64,000 bases of DNA, taken from positions 2,790,001 through 2,854,000 of the forward strand of contig NC_014217.1 of the NCBI RefSeq assembly GCF_000092925.1, in the 5' to 3' direction. The DNA is from Ancylobacter novellus DSM 506 (GTDB lineage: Bacteria > Pseudomonadota > Alphaproteobacteria > Rhizobiales > Xanthobacteraceae). Shown here piece by piece: positions 8,901 to 17,273 of this stretch (positions are counted from its first letter, which is position 1; each line of letters begins with the position of its first letter). The notes beneath the pieces were generated by a model, which did not search any database, was not told the origin of the DNA, and worked only from the letters and a program-made list of their open reading frames with translations. Position numbers and translations under genes: made by a program.

Positions 8901-11900
8901 GTACCGTTCTGCTGAAGGGCGCCGCTGCCGGAGATGACGCCGGCAAAGGCGAGCGTATTGGACAGGTTGAAGGCCAGCACGCCGTTATTGACGACATCGC
9001 CGACGATCGAGCCCGACGTGCCGCCGTCGCCGATCTGCAGCGTCCCCGAATTGATTGTCGTACCGCCAGTGTAGCTGTTGGTTCCGGTGAGCGTCAGCGT
9101 TCCGGCACCTGTCTTGGTGAGCGCACCGGCACCGGAGATGACGCCGGAGGCGGTGAGATCGGCGGTGGTGCGCAAGGTGCCGCCGCCACCGTTCAGCGTG
9201 ATGGCGCGCCCGGTCGTGAAGGCCGCCGTGTTCCCCAGCGTGCCGCCGTCGAAGGCCACGCCGCCGGTCGCCGCGCCGAGATTATTGTCGGCCGACACCG
9301 ACAGCGTGCCCGCGTTGATGACCGTGCCACCGGTGTAGGTGTTGTTCGCTGTCAGCACGATGGTGCCGGCCCCGATCTTGACGATGCCGCCCGTGCCGAT
9401 GATCGGGGTGGCGAGGGTTGCGGTGGTCCGCGTGCCTTCGGCCCACAGGTCCGCCATACCCGTGGGCGCCAGCGCGCCGCCGCTGCCGGCGACCAGCTTG
9501 TAGCCGTCGACAACGAATTCGAGGCTCTCGAAGGCCTGCGTGCCTTCCACCGTCACGATGCCGGGCGTGCCGTGGAAAATCCCCTGCACCCCGCCCCAGA
9601 GCGTCGACATGCTGCCATCGGCGTTCAGCCAGTTGGTATTGGTGGCGTTCCAGGTGCCGCTGCCCCCGACCGGGGTCGAGCCGCCCTGCCAGAACTGCGT
9701 CTTGGTCGGATCGGCATAGACCGTGAGGTTCACCTGCTGGGCGGTGGCGATGTTGATCGCGGTCGTGAAATCGAGCGGCACGCTTCCCAGCGCCAGCCCG
9801 TTGTCGGTAAGCGTGCCGTCGTACTCGATCAGGTGATACACGCCCGTGCCCAGGCCGGGGGCGCCGGTGATGTCGAGCGTGCCGTCGAGCGTCACGTCGC
9901 CGTTAACGTCGAACAGGGTGCCGCTCGGACTGCCAAGCACGACATCGACGTTCGAGGTCGCGCTGAGCGCGAGGGCGCCCATGCCCAGCGTCGCTCCATG
10001 CGTACCGGCGAGGGTGCCGCCATTCTGCACGGTCACCGCACCGCCGACGCTGCCGGAGCCGCTGAGCGTGGCGCCATTGGCGACGCTCACCGTGCCGGCG
10101 CCGAGCGAGCCGTTCACGATCAGCGTCCCGGCATTGACGCTCGTCGCGCCGCTGTAGGTGCTGGCGCCGGTGAGGATGGCGGTGCCGGTGCCGTTCTGCT
10201 GAAGGGCGCCACTGCCGGAGATGGCGCCAGCAAAGGTGACGCCGTCCGAGCGGTCGAAGGCGAGCACGCCGTTGTTGGCGACATCGCCGAGGATCCAGCC
10301 CGCCGTGCCGCCGTCGCCGATCTGCAGCGTGCCCGCGTTGATGGTCGTGCCGCCGGTGTAGCTGTTGGCGCTGGTGAGCGTCAGGGTGCCGCTGCCCGCC
10401 TTGGTGAGCGCGCCGGCACCGGAGATGACGCCGCTCACCGTCAGGTCGGCACCGATCTGCAGCGCGCCGCCGTCGGCTTCCAGGGAGATGGCGCGCGCGG
10501 TGGTGAAACTGGAGCTGTTCTCGAGCACGCCGCCGTCGAAGGTGAGCCCGCCGGAGGGGTCGCCGAGATTGGCGTCGGCGGAGATCGACAGCGTTCCCTG
10601 GCTGATCGTCCAGGGAGTGACGGCGCCCGTCGTGCCCGTCAGCGTCCAGGTGCTGGTCCCCGTCTTCTCGTAATTCTCGAAGCCCTGATATTGCTGGGTC
10701 GCACCGATCGCGCCGACCGCGAAGGTCCCGTTCAACGTCCCGCCCAGCGCCAGCGTGTCGTCGGTTCCGCTATTGGCGTTCACATTGCCCTGGATGTCGA
10801 AGCCGTCACGCAGTTCCAGCCGGTTGCCGCTGCCTGCGAAAGTGATGGCATCAACGTGGTAGCTGGGGAGAAGCGGGCTCGTGCCGCCGTTGATCGTGCC
10901 GCCGTTGATCACGGTGCCACCATTCACCGACACGCCGGTGCCTGGCGCGAGGGCGCTGCCGCCGCCGTTGATCGTGCCGTAATTGATCAGTGTGGCGCCA
11001 TTGGCGAGCGAGACGCCGGCGCCGCCGGCACCGGGGCCGCCACCGCCGCCATTTCCGTCGGGGCCGTAGCCGCCGCTGCCGCCGTCGGCACCGGTGCCGC
11101 CATTGATCGTGCCGCCATTGGTCAGGGTGGCGCCCGTGCCGGAGAGCGAGACGCCGATGCCGCCGGCGCCGCCATCGCCGCCATCACCGCCGCGGCTCCC
11201 GGCGTAGTTGCCGTTGCCTCCGATACCGCCATCGCCGCCGTTGATCGTGCCGTTGTTGGTCAGGGTGGCGCCAGTGCCCGAAAGCAGCATGCCGGCGCCG
11301 CCGCTGCCGCCGGCACCGCCCGGAGTGCCGATGTCGCCACCGCGACCGATGCCGCCGTACCCACCGTCGCCGCCGGTGCCCCCGGTCCCGCCGGTGATCG
11401 TGAGGTTATTGGTCAGGGTGGCTCCAGTGCCCGAGAGCCAGACGCCGGTGCCACCGCCACCGCCGCCCGCGCCGTAGCCGCCATTGCCGCCGTCGATGCC
11501 AGCACCGCCGGTGCCACCGCTGATGGAACCGCCATTGGTGATCGTGGCGCCGGTAGATGAGTAGACGCCGACCCCGCCGCTTCCGCTGCTGGCGCTGGTA
11601 TCCGTGTTGGCGGAGCCGCCGGAGCCGCCGGAGCCGCCGGTAATGGTCGAGGACGCGCCAATCCCGACCTGGCTGGTCCCAGTGAGCACGAGGCCGATAC
11701 CGCCGGTACCGCCCCCGCCGCCGTAACCGGAGTCGACACCCGCGCCGTAACCGCCGGTGCCGCCATTGCCGCCGGTGATGTCGCCGGTGATCTGGCCGAG
11801 GTAACCCGAACCGGTGACGACCGCGCCGAAGCCACCGGCGCCGCCGCCGCCGCCGCCGCCCTTGTGATAAAAAACCGCGCCGCTGCCCTCGCCGCCATTG

Positions 11901-12481
11901 CCGCCATTGCCGCCGGTCGCATCGCCGCCCGGCAGCGTGCTCCCGTAAAAGCCGTGCGCCCCGCCCCCACCGCCGCCGCCGCCCGCGCCGCCCTTGCCGC
12001 CGCCGCCATTCCCGCCGGTGCCGCCGCCGGCGGCACCCGGAAGGCCGCCAGCGCCGGGGCTGCCATCGGTGCCGTCATAACTGCCGGTGCCACCATAGCC
12101 ACCGCTGACGCCGGCACCACCGCCGCCACCGCCGGCGCCGCCATAGCCGTTATTGGCGTAGGTGGAGCCGTCGACGCCGGCGCCTGTCACGCTGTCGGCG
12201 CCCCCGGGGGCGCCGGGGTTGCCGTCGCTGCTGGCGCCGCCGGCGCCGCCATCGGCAAAGACCGGCGTCGCTGGCACGACGAGCAGAGTCCCCACCAAAG
12301 CGACGGCAACCAGCGCCGTCGTGCCGATGAGCGCCCATCTCAGCCGGCGCGCACGGCCGGGAGGATCGCGCAAGGATTTTAGGAACCGTGCCTGGCGAAC
12401 CGCAGTGTCAATCCGCCCACGCGTGGGGGCGATCGGAACGTCTGGCCGGTCCAAGTGAGGCTTGGGCCGCGCTGCCACCAC
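5981..12481 (-). CDS. giant glycine-rich autotransporter (type Va)
   Basis: Surface or secreted protein of 2,166 residues. After a long charged leader, residues about 46 to 76 form a signal-like hydrophobic segment ending PVFADGG. Residues about 77 to 540 are glycine-rich repeats alternating with LSGTGATLTNNGTINGG-type beta-strand units. Residues about 612 to 1700 are autotransporter-associated beta-strand (PATR) repeats such as SGAGALTKAGSGTLTLT and NSYTGGTTINAGTLQIG, including two successive 429-residue units. About the last 280 residues, from WAQAIGAWGRLDGDG, form the 12-strand beta-barrel and end RGNFVLRF with the terminal phenylalanine typical of outer-membrane barrels. No ATG is available upstream of the signal; the GTG at 12481 overlaps the sulfotransferase stop codon. 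Adhesion or biofilm function is inference. Confidence 0.9.
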   Translation of the reverse strand: MVAARPKPHLDRPDVPIAPTRGRIDTAVRQARFLKSLRDPPGRARRLRWALIGTTALVAVALVGTLLVVPATPVFADGGAGGASSDGNPGAPGGADSVTGAGVDGSTYANNGYGGAGGGGGGAGVSGGYGGTGSYDGTDGSPGAGGLPGAAGGGTGGNGGGGKGGAGGGGGGGGAHGFYGSTLPGGDATGGNGGNGGEGSGAVFYHKGGGGGGGAGGFGAVVTGSGYLGQITGDITGGNGGTGGYGAGVDSGYGGGGGTGGIGLVLTGTSQVGIGASSTITGGSGGSGGSANTDTSASSGSGGVGVYSSTGATITNGGSISGGTGGAGIDGGNGGYGAGGGGGGTGVWLSGTGATLTNNLTITGGTGGTGGDGGYGGIGRGGDIGTPGGAGGSGGAGMLLSGTGATLTNNGTINGGDGGIGGNGNYAGSRGGDGGDGGAGGIGVSLSGTGATLTNGGTINGGTGADGGSGGYGPDGNGGGGGPGAGGAGVSLANGATLINYGTINGGGSALAPGTGVSVNGGTVINGGTINGGTSPLLPSYHVDAITFAGSGNRLELRDGFDIQGNVNANSGTDDTLALGGTLNGTFAVGAIGATQQYQGFENYEKTGTSTWTLTGTTGAVTPWTISQGTLSISADANLGDPSGGLTFDGGVLENSSSFTTARAISLEADGGALQIGADLTVSGVISGAGALTKAGSGTLTLTSANSYTGGTTINAGTLQIGDGGTAGWILGDVANNGVLAFDRSDGVTFAGAISGSGALQQNGTGTAILTGASTYSGATSVNAGTLIVNGSLGAGTVSVANGATLSGSGSVGGAVTVQNGGTLAGTHGATLGMGALALSATSNVDVVLGSPSGTLFDVNGDVTLDGTLDITGAPGLGTGVYHLIEYDGTLTDNGLALGSVPLDFTTAINIATAQQVNLTVYADPTKTQFWQGGSTPVGGSGTWNATNTNWLNADGSMSTLWGGVQGIFHGTPGIVTVEGTQAFESLEFVVDGYKLVAGSGGALAPTGMADLWAEGTRTTATLATPIIGTGGIVKIGAGTIVLTANNTYTGGTVINAGTLSVSADNNLGAATGGVAFDGGTLGNTAAFTTGRAITLNGGGGTLRTTADLTASGVISGAGALTKTGAGTLTLTGTNSYTGGTTINSGTLQIGDGGTSGSIVGDVVNNGVLAFNLSNTLAFAGVISGSGALQQNGTGITILTGASTYSGATSVNAGTLNIAGSIGAGAVSVANGATLTGTGSIGGAVTVQNGGTLAGASGATLGMGALALNTTSNVNVVLGAPGGTLFDVAGDVTLDGTLDITGTADLGTGVYHLIEYGGSLTDNGLALGSVPLDFTTAINTATAQQVNLTVYADPTKTQFWQGGSTPVGGSGTWNAANTNWLNADGSMSTLWGGVQGIFHGTPGIVTVEGTQAFKSLEFVVDGYSLVAGSGGALAPTGMADLWAEGTRTTATLAIPIVGTGGIVKIGAGTIVLAADNSYTGGTVIKAGTLQLGNGGTSGWILGDVLNNGVLAFDRSDDVTFAGVVSGTGALAKIGDGSLTLTGANAYTGGTTIGAGTLQIGDGGTSGSIAGDVVNNGVLAIDLSTTLTLDGAISGNGALQQNGTGTTILTGASTYTGSTTVSSGALIVNGSIGASSLLTVDAGSLIGGTGTLPATMINGGTLAPGNSIGTISVQGNLALSSAATQQIEVSATAADRTDVSGTATLGGTVQVAATPDDYGLHASYIILHADGGVNGAETLSATVNSVFLDPTLSFDANNVFLNLTQLPFNSMAWTPNQRAVADALQVSGTRSALGAAVFNQITGAGARQAFDALSGEVHASAAGVMLDESRYLRDAVLGRARQAYGDISGPLAALAPEVAAVTFAPAAPQGSAALGYGAAGAQPVAPPPSPDGPVSATWAQAIGAWGRLDGDGNAATLDSSVGGLISGFDVTFADSWRLGLAAGYTQTSLDVDARNSSASVGNIHLALYGGTRQGPWGLRGGAAYTWHQLDTSRSVTFPGFAELATADYAAGTAQLFGEVGYAITLGDAALEPFASVAYVNLRTGGFTETGGVAALSAADQSLDATFTTLGLRGSALLGVANGVAVTARGTLGWRHAFGDVTPELTFALSGDVPFTIAGVPIARDAAVVEAGLDIAISPDARLGIGYSGQLAGDAEDHGVRGNFVLRF
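8073..9359 (-). repeat. autotransporter tandem duplication, distal unit
   Basis: Second of two head-to-tail units of 1,287 bases (429 codons) in the autotransporter passenger. Landmark sequences recur at a constant 1,287-base offset, for example CCGATCTTGACGATG at 8085 and 9372. The block from about 8085 to 8950 is nearly identical at DNA level to its partner, indicating a fairly recent in-frame duplication or gene conversion. Confidence 0.8.
9360..10646 (-). repeat. autotransporter tandem duplication, proximal unit
   Basis: First of the two 1,287-base units. It encodes FWQGGSTPVGGSGTWN, LWGGVQGIFHGTPGIVTVEG and GTGGIVKIGAGTIVL, all repeated in the next unit. The part near 10400 to 10646 is more diverged from its partner (9114 to 9359) than the rest. 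Confidence 0.8.
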
Positions 12482-13296
12482 TAGACGACCCGCACGCCGC
12501 GCAGATTGCGCTTGGTGTCGCTCCAGAACGCATCGTTCTCGACACGGCGGACCAGGTCGGGCGGCAGGATCGTCTGCCGCTCGACGTGCTGCACCCTGGC
12601 GGCGACGCGATGCAGGCCCGGCGTGCCGAGCCGCGCGTCCAGCTCCTCCTCCGCGTAGTCGACGTGATCGAAGTCGTGGGCGAATGGCGGCTGGCCGATG
12701 AAGTCGTAGACCGCCGCCATGGCCCTGGCCGGCTCACGCGTCAGCGTTTCGTAGGTCAGCAACATGAGCCGGTCGGCCTGCTCGCCGAAATAGGCTTCCT
12801 TCAGCGCGTTATAGGCGAAGCCGACCATGCCGTTCATGCCGAGCAGCCCGTCCACCCGGTTGTAGACCGTGCCGCCGGGCTCGAAGCTGAAGATCTTGGA
12901 CGGCTCGAACTTGTTGCGCCGGACCAGCCGCTCTAGGCTGTCGAGCACCCAGTGTATGTCGCGCACGCAGGCGATCACCTTCGCGTCCGGGAACAGCGCC
13001 GCCAGCGCCGGCAGCTTGCTGCACCACAGGCGATTGGTGTCGAACACCAGCTTTGAAGCCTGGATGTCCCGGTAATAGTTTTCGAAAAGGCCGGCGAGGA
13101 TGGCCTCGCGCTGCGCCTCCGTGATGAACAGGGCGAACTCGTTCTCCTGGCTCATCTGCCGGAGCAGGGCGGTGAACAGGGCGCCGACCGGACTGCTCAT
13201 GGCGGCATGGACGCCCGGATTCTGGCGCAGGATGCCAGCCAGCAGTGTCGAGCCCGCCCGCGGCAGGCCCGAGATGAAATGGATGCCGTGCTGCAT
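12481..13296 (-). CDS. PAPS-dependent sulfotransferase family protein
   Basis: Predicted cytoplasmic sulfotransferase of 271 residues, a family that moves sulfate from PAPS to a hydroxyl or amine acceptor. The 5'-phosphosulfate-binding loop is visible at residues 9 to 17, SGLPRAGST, and the 3'-phosphate region follows at VIACVRDIHWVLDSLERLVR. The acceptor cannot be told. I chose ATG 13296 because the protein then begins directly before the first beta strand (MQHGIHFISG); a GTG at 13323 adds nine residues. Its TAG stop shares a base with the GTG start of the autotransporter (TAGTG), so the two genes are probably co-transcribed and translationally coupled. Confidence 0.8.
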   Translation of the reverse strand: MQHGIHFISGLPRAGSTLLAGILRQNPGVHAAMSSPVGALFTALLRQMSQENEFALFITEAQREAILAGLFENYYRDIQASKLVFDTNRLWCSKLPALAALFPDAKVIACVRDIHWVLDSLERLVRRNKFEPSKIFSFEPGGTVYNRVDGLLGMNGMVGFAYNALKEAYFGEQADRLMLLTYETLTREPARAMAAVYDFIGQPPFAHDFDHVDYAEEELDARLGTPGLHRVAARVQHVERQTILPPDLVRRVENDAFWSDTKRNLRGVRVV

Positions 13297-13626
13297 GCCG
13301 CCTCGCGTGCCGATTGCTTCCACCTAACCGGAGTCACGGCTCAGGCATAAAAGGCGAACGGCGATACAGTGCCTGGCCCTCGACGGTGACGCTCCCGGTT
13401 CTTCCGCTGACCACGAATTGCTGCGAATTGCACCATTCCAACCCCAAGCAAACAACCTGCCCTCAGTCCGGCGGCACAAGACCTTTCGCGCGTCGCGACC
13501 ATGCCGCGACATGCAGGTTCGTGTGCACCCCGGTATGCGGATGATGCGATGCTGTCGCCGGGATAGGCCATTCCCCGAAGGAGTAAGAGAGGAAATGTCG
13601 AGCGCGCCCGCGAGGCCGCCGCGCTT

Positions 13627-13740
13627 CGCGCGGCGGTAGGCGGTGAACTCCGCGACCTGGCGGACATAGTCCCGCTTGGTGTGCTCGCTAAACCGGCGGA
13701 CGGTCATGTTCTCGATCATCCGCTGCTGTAGTGGACAGAT
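13627..13740 (-). pseudogene. N-terminal fragment of a tyrosine recombinase
   Basis: About 38 codons read CPLQQRMIENMTVRRFSEHT then KRDYVRQVAEFTAYRR. This matches the core-binding (SAM-like) N-terminus of phage-type integrases carried by IS91-like and related elements. The rest of the gene, including all catalytic residues, is absent. It is a relic of a mobile element in a 630-base stretch (13297 to 13926) that otherwise shows nothing I can assign. Confidence 0.55.
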
Positions 13741-13926
13741 GGCAGGCCGTGTGCTGGTGGATGTCCGGAAGCGTCCATGGGACTCTCCTCCGGCGAGCCC
13801 CCCCGTGATCGTCCGCCCGCCTATGCCGGACGCCACATAGAGAACATCCACACGTCCCTCGTGCAGGGCGGCTACCGCGGCAGCAGTTTGGTCCTTTGGC
13901 GCGTCATGGTCGCCCCAACTTGCCGT

Positions 13927-14781
13927 TCACACTGGCGGATGTCCGCCCCAGACTTTCTCACCGATCCGCCACAAGGGCGGCATGCGCGTGAAGGGCGGGA
14001 CGGTATGCGCCATCACGGCGATGGCAAGGCGTCCGTCGGCGCCGATCTTGGCGTGGATCGCCTTTACATGCGCCTTGATCGTCTCGATGCCGACATCGAG
14101 GATCGTCGCGATATCCTCGTTTGACTTGCCCCTGGCGACCCAGGACGCCACTTCGAGCTGGCGCGGAGTGAGCTCGGGAAAGGCGATGCGCAGCCGGTCG
14201 GTGGGCGTCATCGAGGCGAGCGTGCGGTCGCAGGCCTGCCGGTAGCTGCGCAGAACGTGCGCCCGGTAGGCTTCCAATAAATCCCGCTGCCGGTCGCTGA
14301 ACGCGGCGCGTCCGATCACGCGGTGCCCGGAGATGGTCAGCACATAGTCCTCGTTCTGCATGACGATCGACATGATGCGCCGGGCCCTGGAAGGCAGGAA
14401 CACCTCGCGCGCGATCGGCAGGGTCGCGAACTCCTCCTCGCCGAAGAAGTCCGATTCACGTAGCGCCCGCTCGCCGAAGAAGGCCGGATGGCAGCGCCAG
14501 AAATCGTGGCTGTTCATGTGGCGGGCGAAAGCGGCCATCGCCTCGGCGCGCCGCGAAGGGTCGTCCTCGATCGATAGCAGCGAGCGGAACTCTCCGCTGG
14601 CGTGATGAAATTCGGAATAGGTCACGACATCGGCGTCGATCAGGCGGCCAACGCCGGCGAACAGAACTTCGGGCAGGCTGATCAGATCGGCCTCCGCCTC
14701 GTAGAGCTTGATGATCTCGCCCGGGAGATCCGCCTCGTTCGCTTCACTCTTCCGAGTGATGGCCTGATCTCGCAGCCGCAT
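13927..14781 (-). CDS. LuxR-family transcriptional regulator
   Basis: DNA-binding regulator of 284 residues. The C-terminal 60 residues are a LuxR/GerE helix-turn-helix: LTPRQLEVASWVARGKSNED, then IATILDVGIETIKAHVKAIH. The N-terminal 200 residues resemble the GAF-like sensor region seen in stand-alone LuxR regulators and have no response-regulator aspartate pocket, so it is not a two-component output protein. The start is the ATG with GGGAT about ten bases upstream. The target and the signal are unknown. It stands alone, with an integrase relic downstream and a VOC relic upstream. Confidence 0.85.
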   Translation of the reverse strand: MRLRDQAITRKSEANEADLPGEIIKLYEAEADLISLPEVLFAGVGRLIDADVVTYSEFHHASGEFRSLLSIEDDPSRRAEAMAAFARHMNSHDFWRCHPAFFGERALRESDFFGEEEFATLPIAREVFLPSRARRIMSIVMQNEDYVLTISGHRVIGRAAFSDRQRDLLEAYRAHVLRSYRQACDRTLASMTPTDRLRIAFPELTPRQLEVASWVARGKSNEDIATILDVGIETIKAHVKAIHAKIGADGRLAIAVMAHTVPPFTRMPPLWRIGEKVWGGHPPV

Positions 14782-15166
14782 TGCATCATCATCCCATCGG
14801 AACGCTTACCGGTCCGCATGCTACGGCAAGACCAGAGCAGGCGCGAAATTTTTGTGTCTTCCGGCGAGGCCGGGAACGCCGATTGATTGCCTGGGGTGAA
14901 AATGGCGAGCATCGGAAGAAATCGCCGGAATTGTGAAGCCCGCAGTTCCGACGCGTTCGATCCCGGCGTCACATCGTGGGCTCCAAGGCTCCCGCGGCGC
15001 GGAAGCCAGATAAGATCAATTGGGGCGCCGATCAGCGGCGCTTGGGACGATACCGGAAAGAAGCAAGCATCTGCTCGATGTCATAGAAACGGTATCGGTA
15101 GCACGCTGGAACCGGCACGGCGGATGAGTTGAATCTGCGACAAGCGCCAGCGGCGGTCAGCGGGGC
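14782..15166. other. intergenic stretch upstream of the LuxR gene
   Basis: Contains the likely promoter of the LuxR-type gene, but no convincing -35/-10 pair. The open frames present have no recognisable domain. Nothing else is seen before the VOC relic. Confidence 0.4.
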
Positions 15167-15362
15167 CTAATCCCGAGCAGCGTGTTGTAGGACTATCCTG
15201 TAACCATCAGGGTCTTCGAAGATTTTCCCATTTTGATCCCAATAAACCATCGTGCCCCGTGAACTCGTATAGCAATTCGAGCCCAAGACCGGAACAGTAA
15301 AATTGGCGAAGGTCTTTTAAATTATCACTTGGGCGCGCCACGCGGATTGTCAAAGGTTGTAA
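15167..15362 (-). pseudogene. VOC-family (glyoxalase-like) protein with internal deletion
   Basis: Both ends of a VOC domain protein survive. The N-terminal part reads LTIRVARPSDNLKDLRQFYC followed by SGLGLELLYEFTGHDG. The C-terminal part reads VYWDQNGKIFEDPDGYRIVL followed by QHAARD and a stop at 15167. The middle, about 55 to 60 residues in a normal 130-residue VOC protein, is missing, and the two ends are in different frames. No start codon precedes the first part in a good position. The gene is dead; its function before decay is unknown. Confidence 0.7.
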
Positions 15363-15443
15363 GTCTCTGGCTCCTCGGATGTGCTTGATCCTTGCATTTA
15401 CAGATCGTGGCGGCCCCATCGTCAAGGAATTGATGACTGGTTT

Positions 15444-15540
15444 GGGGCCGGTGGGAGACTGCCCGCTATTGGGGACTTCAAACGAGAAGCGGACCTACCG
15501 CCGATGAGCGACCAAGGCAGACACTGGCCCATAGCCGACA
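15444..15540. repeat. dispersed intergenic repeat, copy B
   Basis: Partner of the repeat at 5454, in the same orientation. About 65 bases align well and the next 30 bases weakly. It lies between the VOC relic and the AhpD-like gene. See copy A for shared landmarks. Confidence 0.6.
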
Positions 15541-15635
15541 TCGAGAATGTCTGTTGGTGGGCGAAGCCTCATTTTCTAGCTCCAGAGCCGGAGATGCCGG
15601 CTCTGGAGGGCATTCCCTTCATTCGGTAATTCGAT

Positions 15636-16082
15636 CTAGGCCTTGGCTGCCACTGGCATGCGGAAGGGTGCTCCCAGCCGATTGAACGCATTCATCGCAG
15701 CGATGGCAATCGTAAGGTCGACCAGATCCTTCGGCGCGAAAACCCTTGATGCGGCTTCATAGGCTTCGTCTGATGCGTGCGTTTGCTCGATACGGGTCAC
15801 TTCCTCAGCCCAAGCCAGCGCCGCCTGCTCCTGCTCCGAAAAAAGCTGCCGAACCTCGTCCCATACTGGCACTAACGTAACCTTGTCGACTGACATCGTC
15901 TTTCGCAGATCACGGCTGTGCATGTCTATGCAATGGGCGCACCCGTTTATCTGCGAAACACGAAGAAAGACCAGATGAATAAGATCTTCCGGCAGTGAGG
16001 TGTTCTTCGTTACATAAGTGTGTACGCCAAACAGTGCCTTCGCGCCGTCAGGAGAAGCGTCGTACCAATTCACGCGGGTCAT
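15636..16082 (-). CDS. carboxymuconolactone decarboxylase / AhpD-like protein
   Basis: Protein of 148 residues in the CMD/AhpD family. The redox motif is present as GCAHCIDMHS (Cys48 and Cys51, with the nearby histidine), as in alkylhydroperoxidase AhpD-type proteins that reduce peroxides through a dithiol. The spacing and the flanking helices (SLPEDLIHLVFLRVSQIN) fit the family, and the length is normal for the one-domain form. Peroxidase activity is inferred from the CxxC; some members have other roles. The upstream region to the divergent side is AT-rich (16083 to 16130) and may hold the promoter. Confidence 0.85.
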   Translation of the reverse strand: MTRVNWYDASPDGAKALFGVHTYVTKNTSLPEDLIHLVFLRVSQINGCAHCIDMHSRDLRKTMSVDKVTLVPVWDEVRQLFSEQEQAALAWAEEVTRIEQTHASDEAYEAASRVFAPKDLVDLTIAIAAMNAFNRLGAPFRMPVAAKA

Positions 16083-16249
16083 CTTATTTTACCTATTTAT
16101 CTGTTGGAACAAGGACAATTATGATCAATGCGGAAGTAGCTCCGGCGCGGCGACCGGATGAGCGGTATGCGAAACCGTAGGCGGCGGGATAGCTGCTGCA
16201 CCTTGCGGTGATCCCGGCAAGGCCCCGACGTATTCCGCCAGCTGGCGTT

Positions 16250-16284
16250 GGATTGGCCGGCATCGGTCAGATGCCGGCCAATCC
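16250..16284 (-). terminator. hairpin after the chloroperoxidase-like gene
   Basis: A perfect 15-base-pair stem with a five-base loop starts two bases after the stop codon of the minus-strand hydrolase gene. There is no strong T-run behind it, so it may act as a terminator or as a 3'-end stabiliser. Confidence 0.6.
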
Positions 16285-16286
16285 CA

Positions 16287-17273
16287 TTAGCCTTTGATGA
16301 AGGCGAGCAGGTCAGGGTTCAGCACATCGGCATGGGTGGTCAGCATGCCGTGCGGATAGCCCTTGTAGACTTTCAAAGTACCGTTCTTGACCAGCTTGAC
16401 CGAGAGCAGCGCGGAATCGGCAATCGGCACGATCTGGTCGTCGTCGCCATGAACCACGAAGGTCGGCACGGTGATCGACTTCAGGTCGTCAGTGAAATCG
16501 GTCTCCGAGAACGCCTTGATGCCGTCATAGTGCGCCTTGGCGCCGCCCATCATGCCCTGCCGCCACCAGTTCTGGATCACCGGCTGGATCGGGGTCACAC
16601 CTTCGCGGTTGAAGCCGTAGAACGGGCCGGCCGGCAGATCGATGTAGAACTGCGAGCGATTGGCGGCGAGCGCCTTGCGCAGGCCGTCGAATACCTCGAT
16701 CGGCAGGCCGCCGGGATTGGTCGCGGTTTTGACCATGATCGGGGGCACCGCACCGACGATGATCAGCTTGGCGGTGCGTCCCTGCGGCTGACCATATTTG
16801 GCGACGTAGTGCGTCGCCTCGCCGCCGCCGGTGGAGTGGCCGACATGCACGATGTTCCTCAGGTCGAGATGCTCGACCACGGCCGAGGCATCGGCGGCAT
16901 AATGGTCCATGTCGTGGCCGTCGCTGACCTGCGAGGAGCGGCCATGGCCGCGACGGTCATGGGCGACGACGCGGTAGCCATTGGCGAGGAAGAACAGCAT
17001 CTGCGCATCCCAGTCGTCGGACGAGAGCGGCCAGCCATGATGGAACATGATCGGCTGGGCACTCTTCGGGCCCCAATCCTTGTAGAAGATCTCAACGCCG
17101 TCTTTGGTTGTAACGTAGCCCATGGTCTTGCTTTCTAGAGTTTGAGTTGTGTGAGTGGTCTGAGCGAAAGCCTGCGAGAAATGCAGCACCCCGATGAGTG
17201 CTGCGCCCGCTCCCAGCGTGAGAAGGTCACGGCGGGTTGGGGCCGCCGCTACGTCGAAAATGTTTCGTGTCAT
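16287..17273 (-). CDS. alpha/beta hydrolase, non-heme chloroperoxidase-like
   Basis: Exported alpha/beta hydrolase of 328 residues. The leader [18 protein letters not shown] with a cut after SQAFAQ is a Tat-type signal. The mature part matches the cofactor-free haloperoxidase/esterase group: [20 protein letters not shown] at its start, oxyanion region [11 protein letters not shown], nucleophile Ser147 in [17 protein letters not shown], acid in HGDDDQIVP and histidine in YPHGM. Such enzymes hydrolyse esters and can form peracids. The Tat leader is fused to a domain that in many genomes starts at the internal MGYVTTKDG, and an internal ATG exists there. It is followed closely by a strong hairpin. 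Confidence 0.88.
   Translation of the reverse strand: MTRNIFDVAAAPTRRDLLTLGAGAALIGVLHFSQAFAQTTHTTQTLESKTMGYVTTKDGVEIFYKDWGPKSAQPIMFHHGWPLSSDDWDAQMLFFLANGYRVVAHDRRGHGRSSQVSDGHDMDHYAADASAVVEHLDLRNIVHVGHSTGGGEATHYVAKYGQPQGRTAKLIIVGAVPPIMVKTATNPGGLPIEVFDGLRKALAANRSQFYIDLPAGPFYGFNREGVTPIQPVIQNWWRQGMMGGAKAHYDGIKAFSETDFTDDLKSITVPTFVVHGDDDQIVPIADSALLSVKLVKNGTLKVYKGYPHGMLTTHADVLNPDLLAFIKG

Noticed and set aside
8285..11560. A 1,091-codon open frame antisense to the autotransporter
   Set aside because: Repeats and GC bias of the autotransporter create it; the translation is low-complexity (Arg, Gly, Ala, Asp) and no family is visible.
11000..12250. Dense short repeats that might suggest a CRISPR array
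   Set aside because: They are in-frame glycine codons (GGC/GGN) of the autotransporter, with no constant repeat and spacer length.
15207..15425. A complete small gene instead of a VOC relic
   Set aside because: The open frame covers only the N-terminal VOC part and then reads out of frame; the C-terminal part continues in another frame to a natural VOC end.
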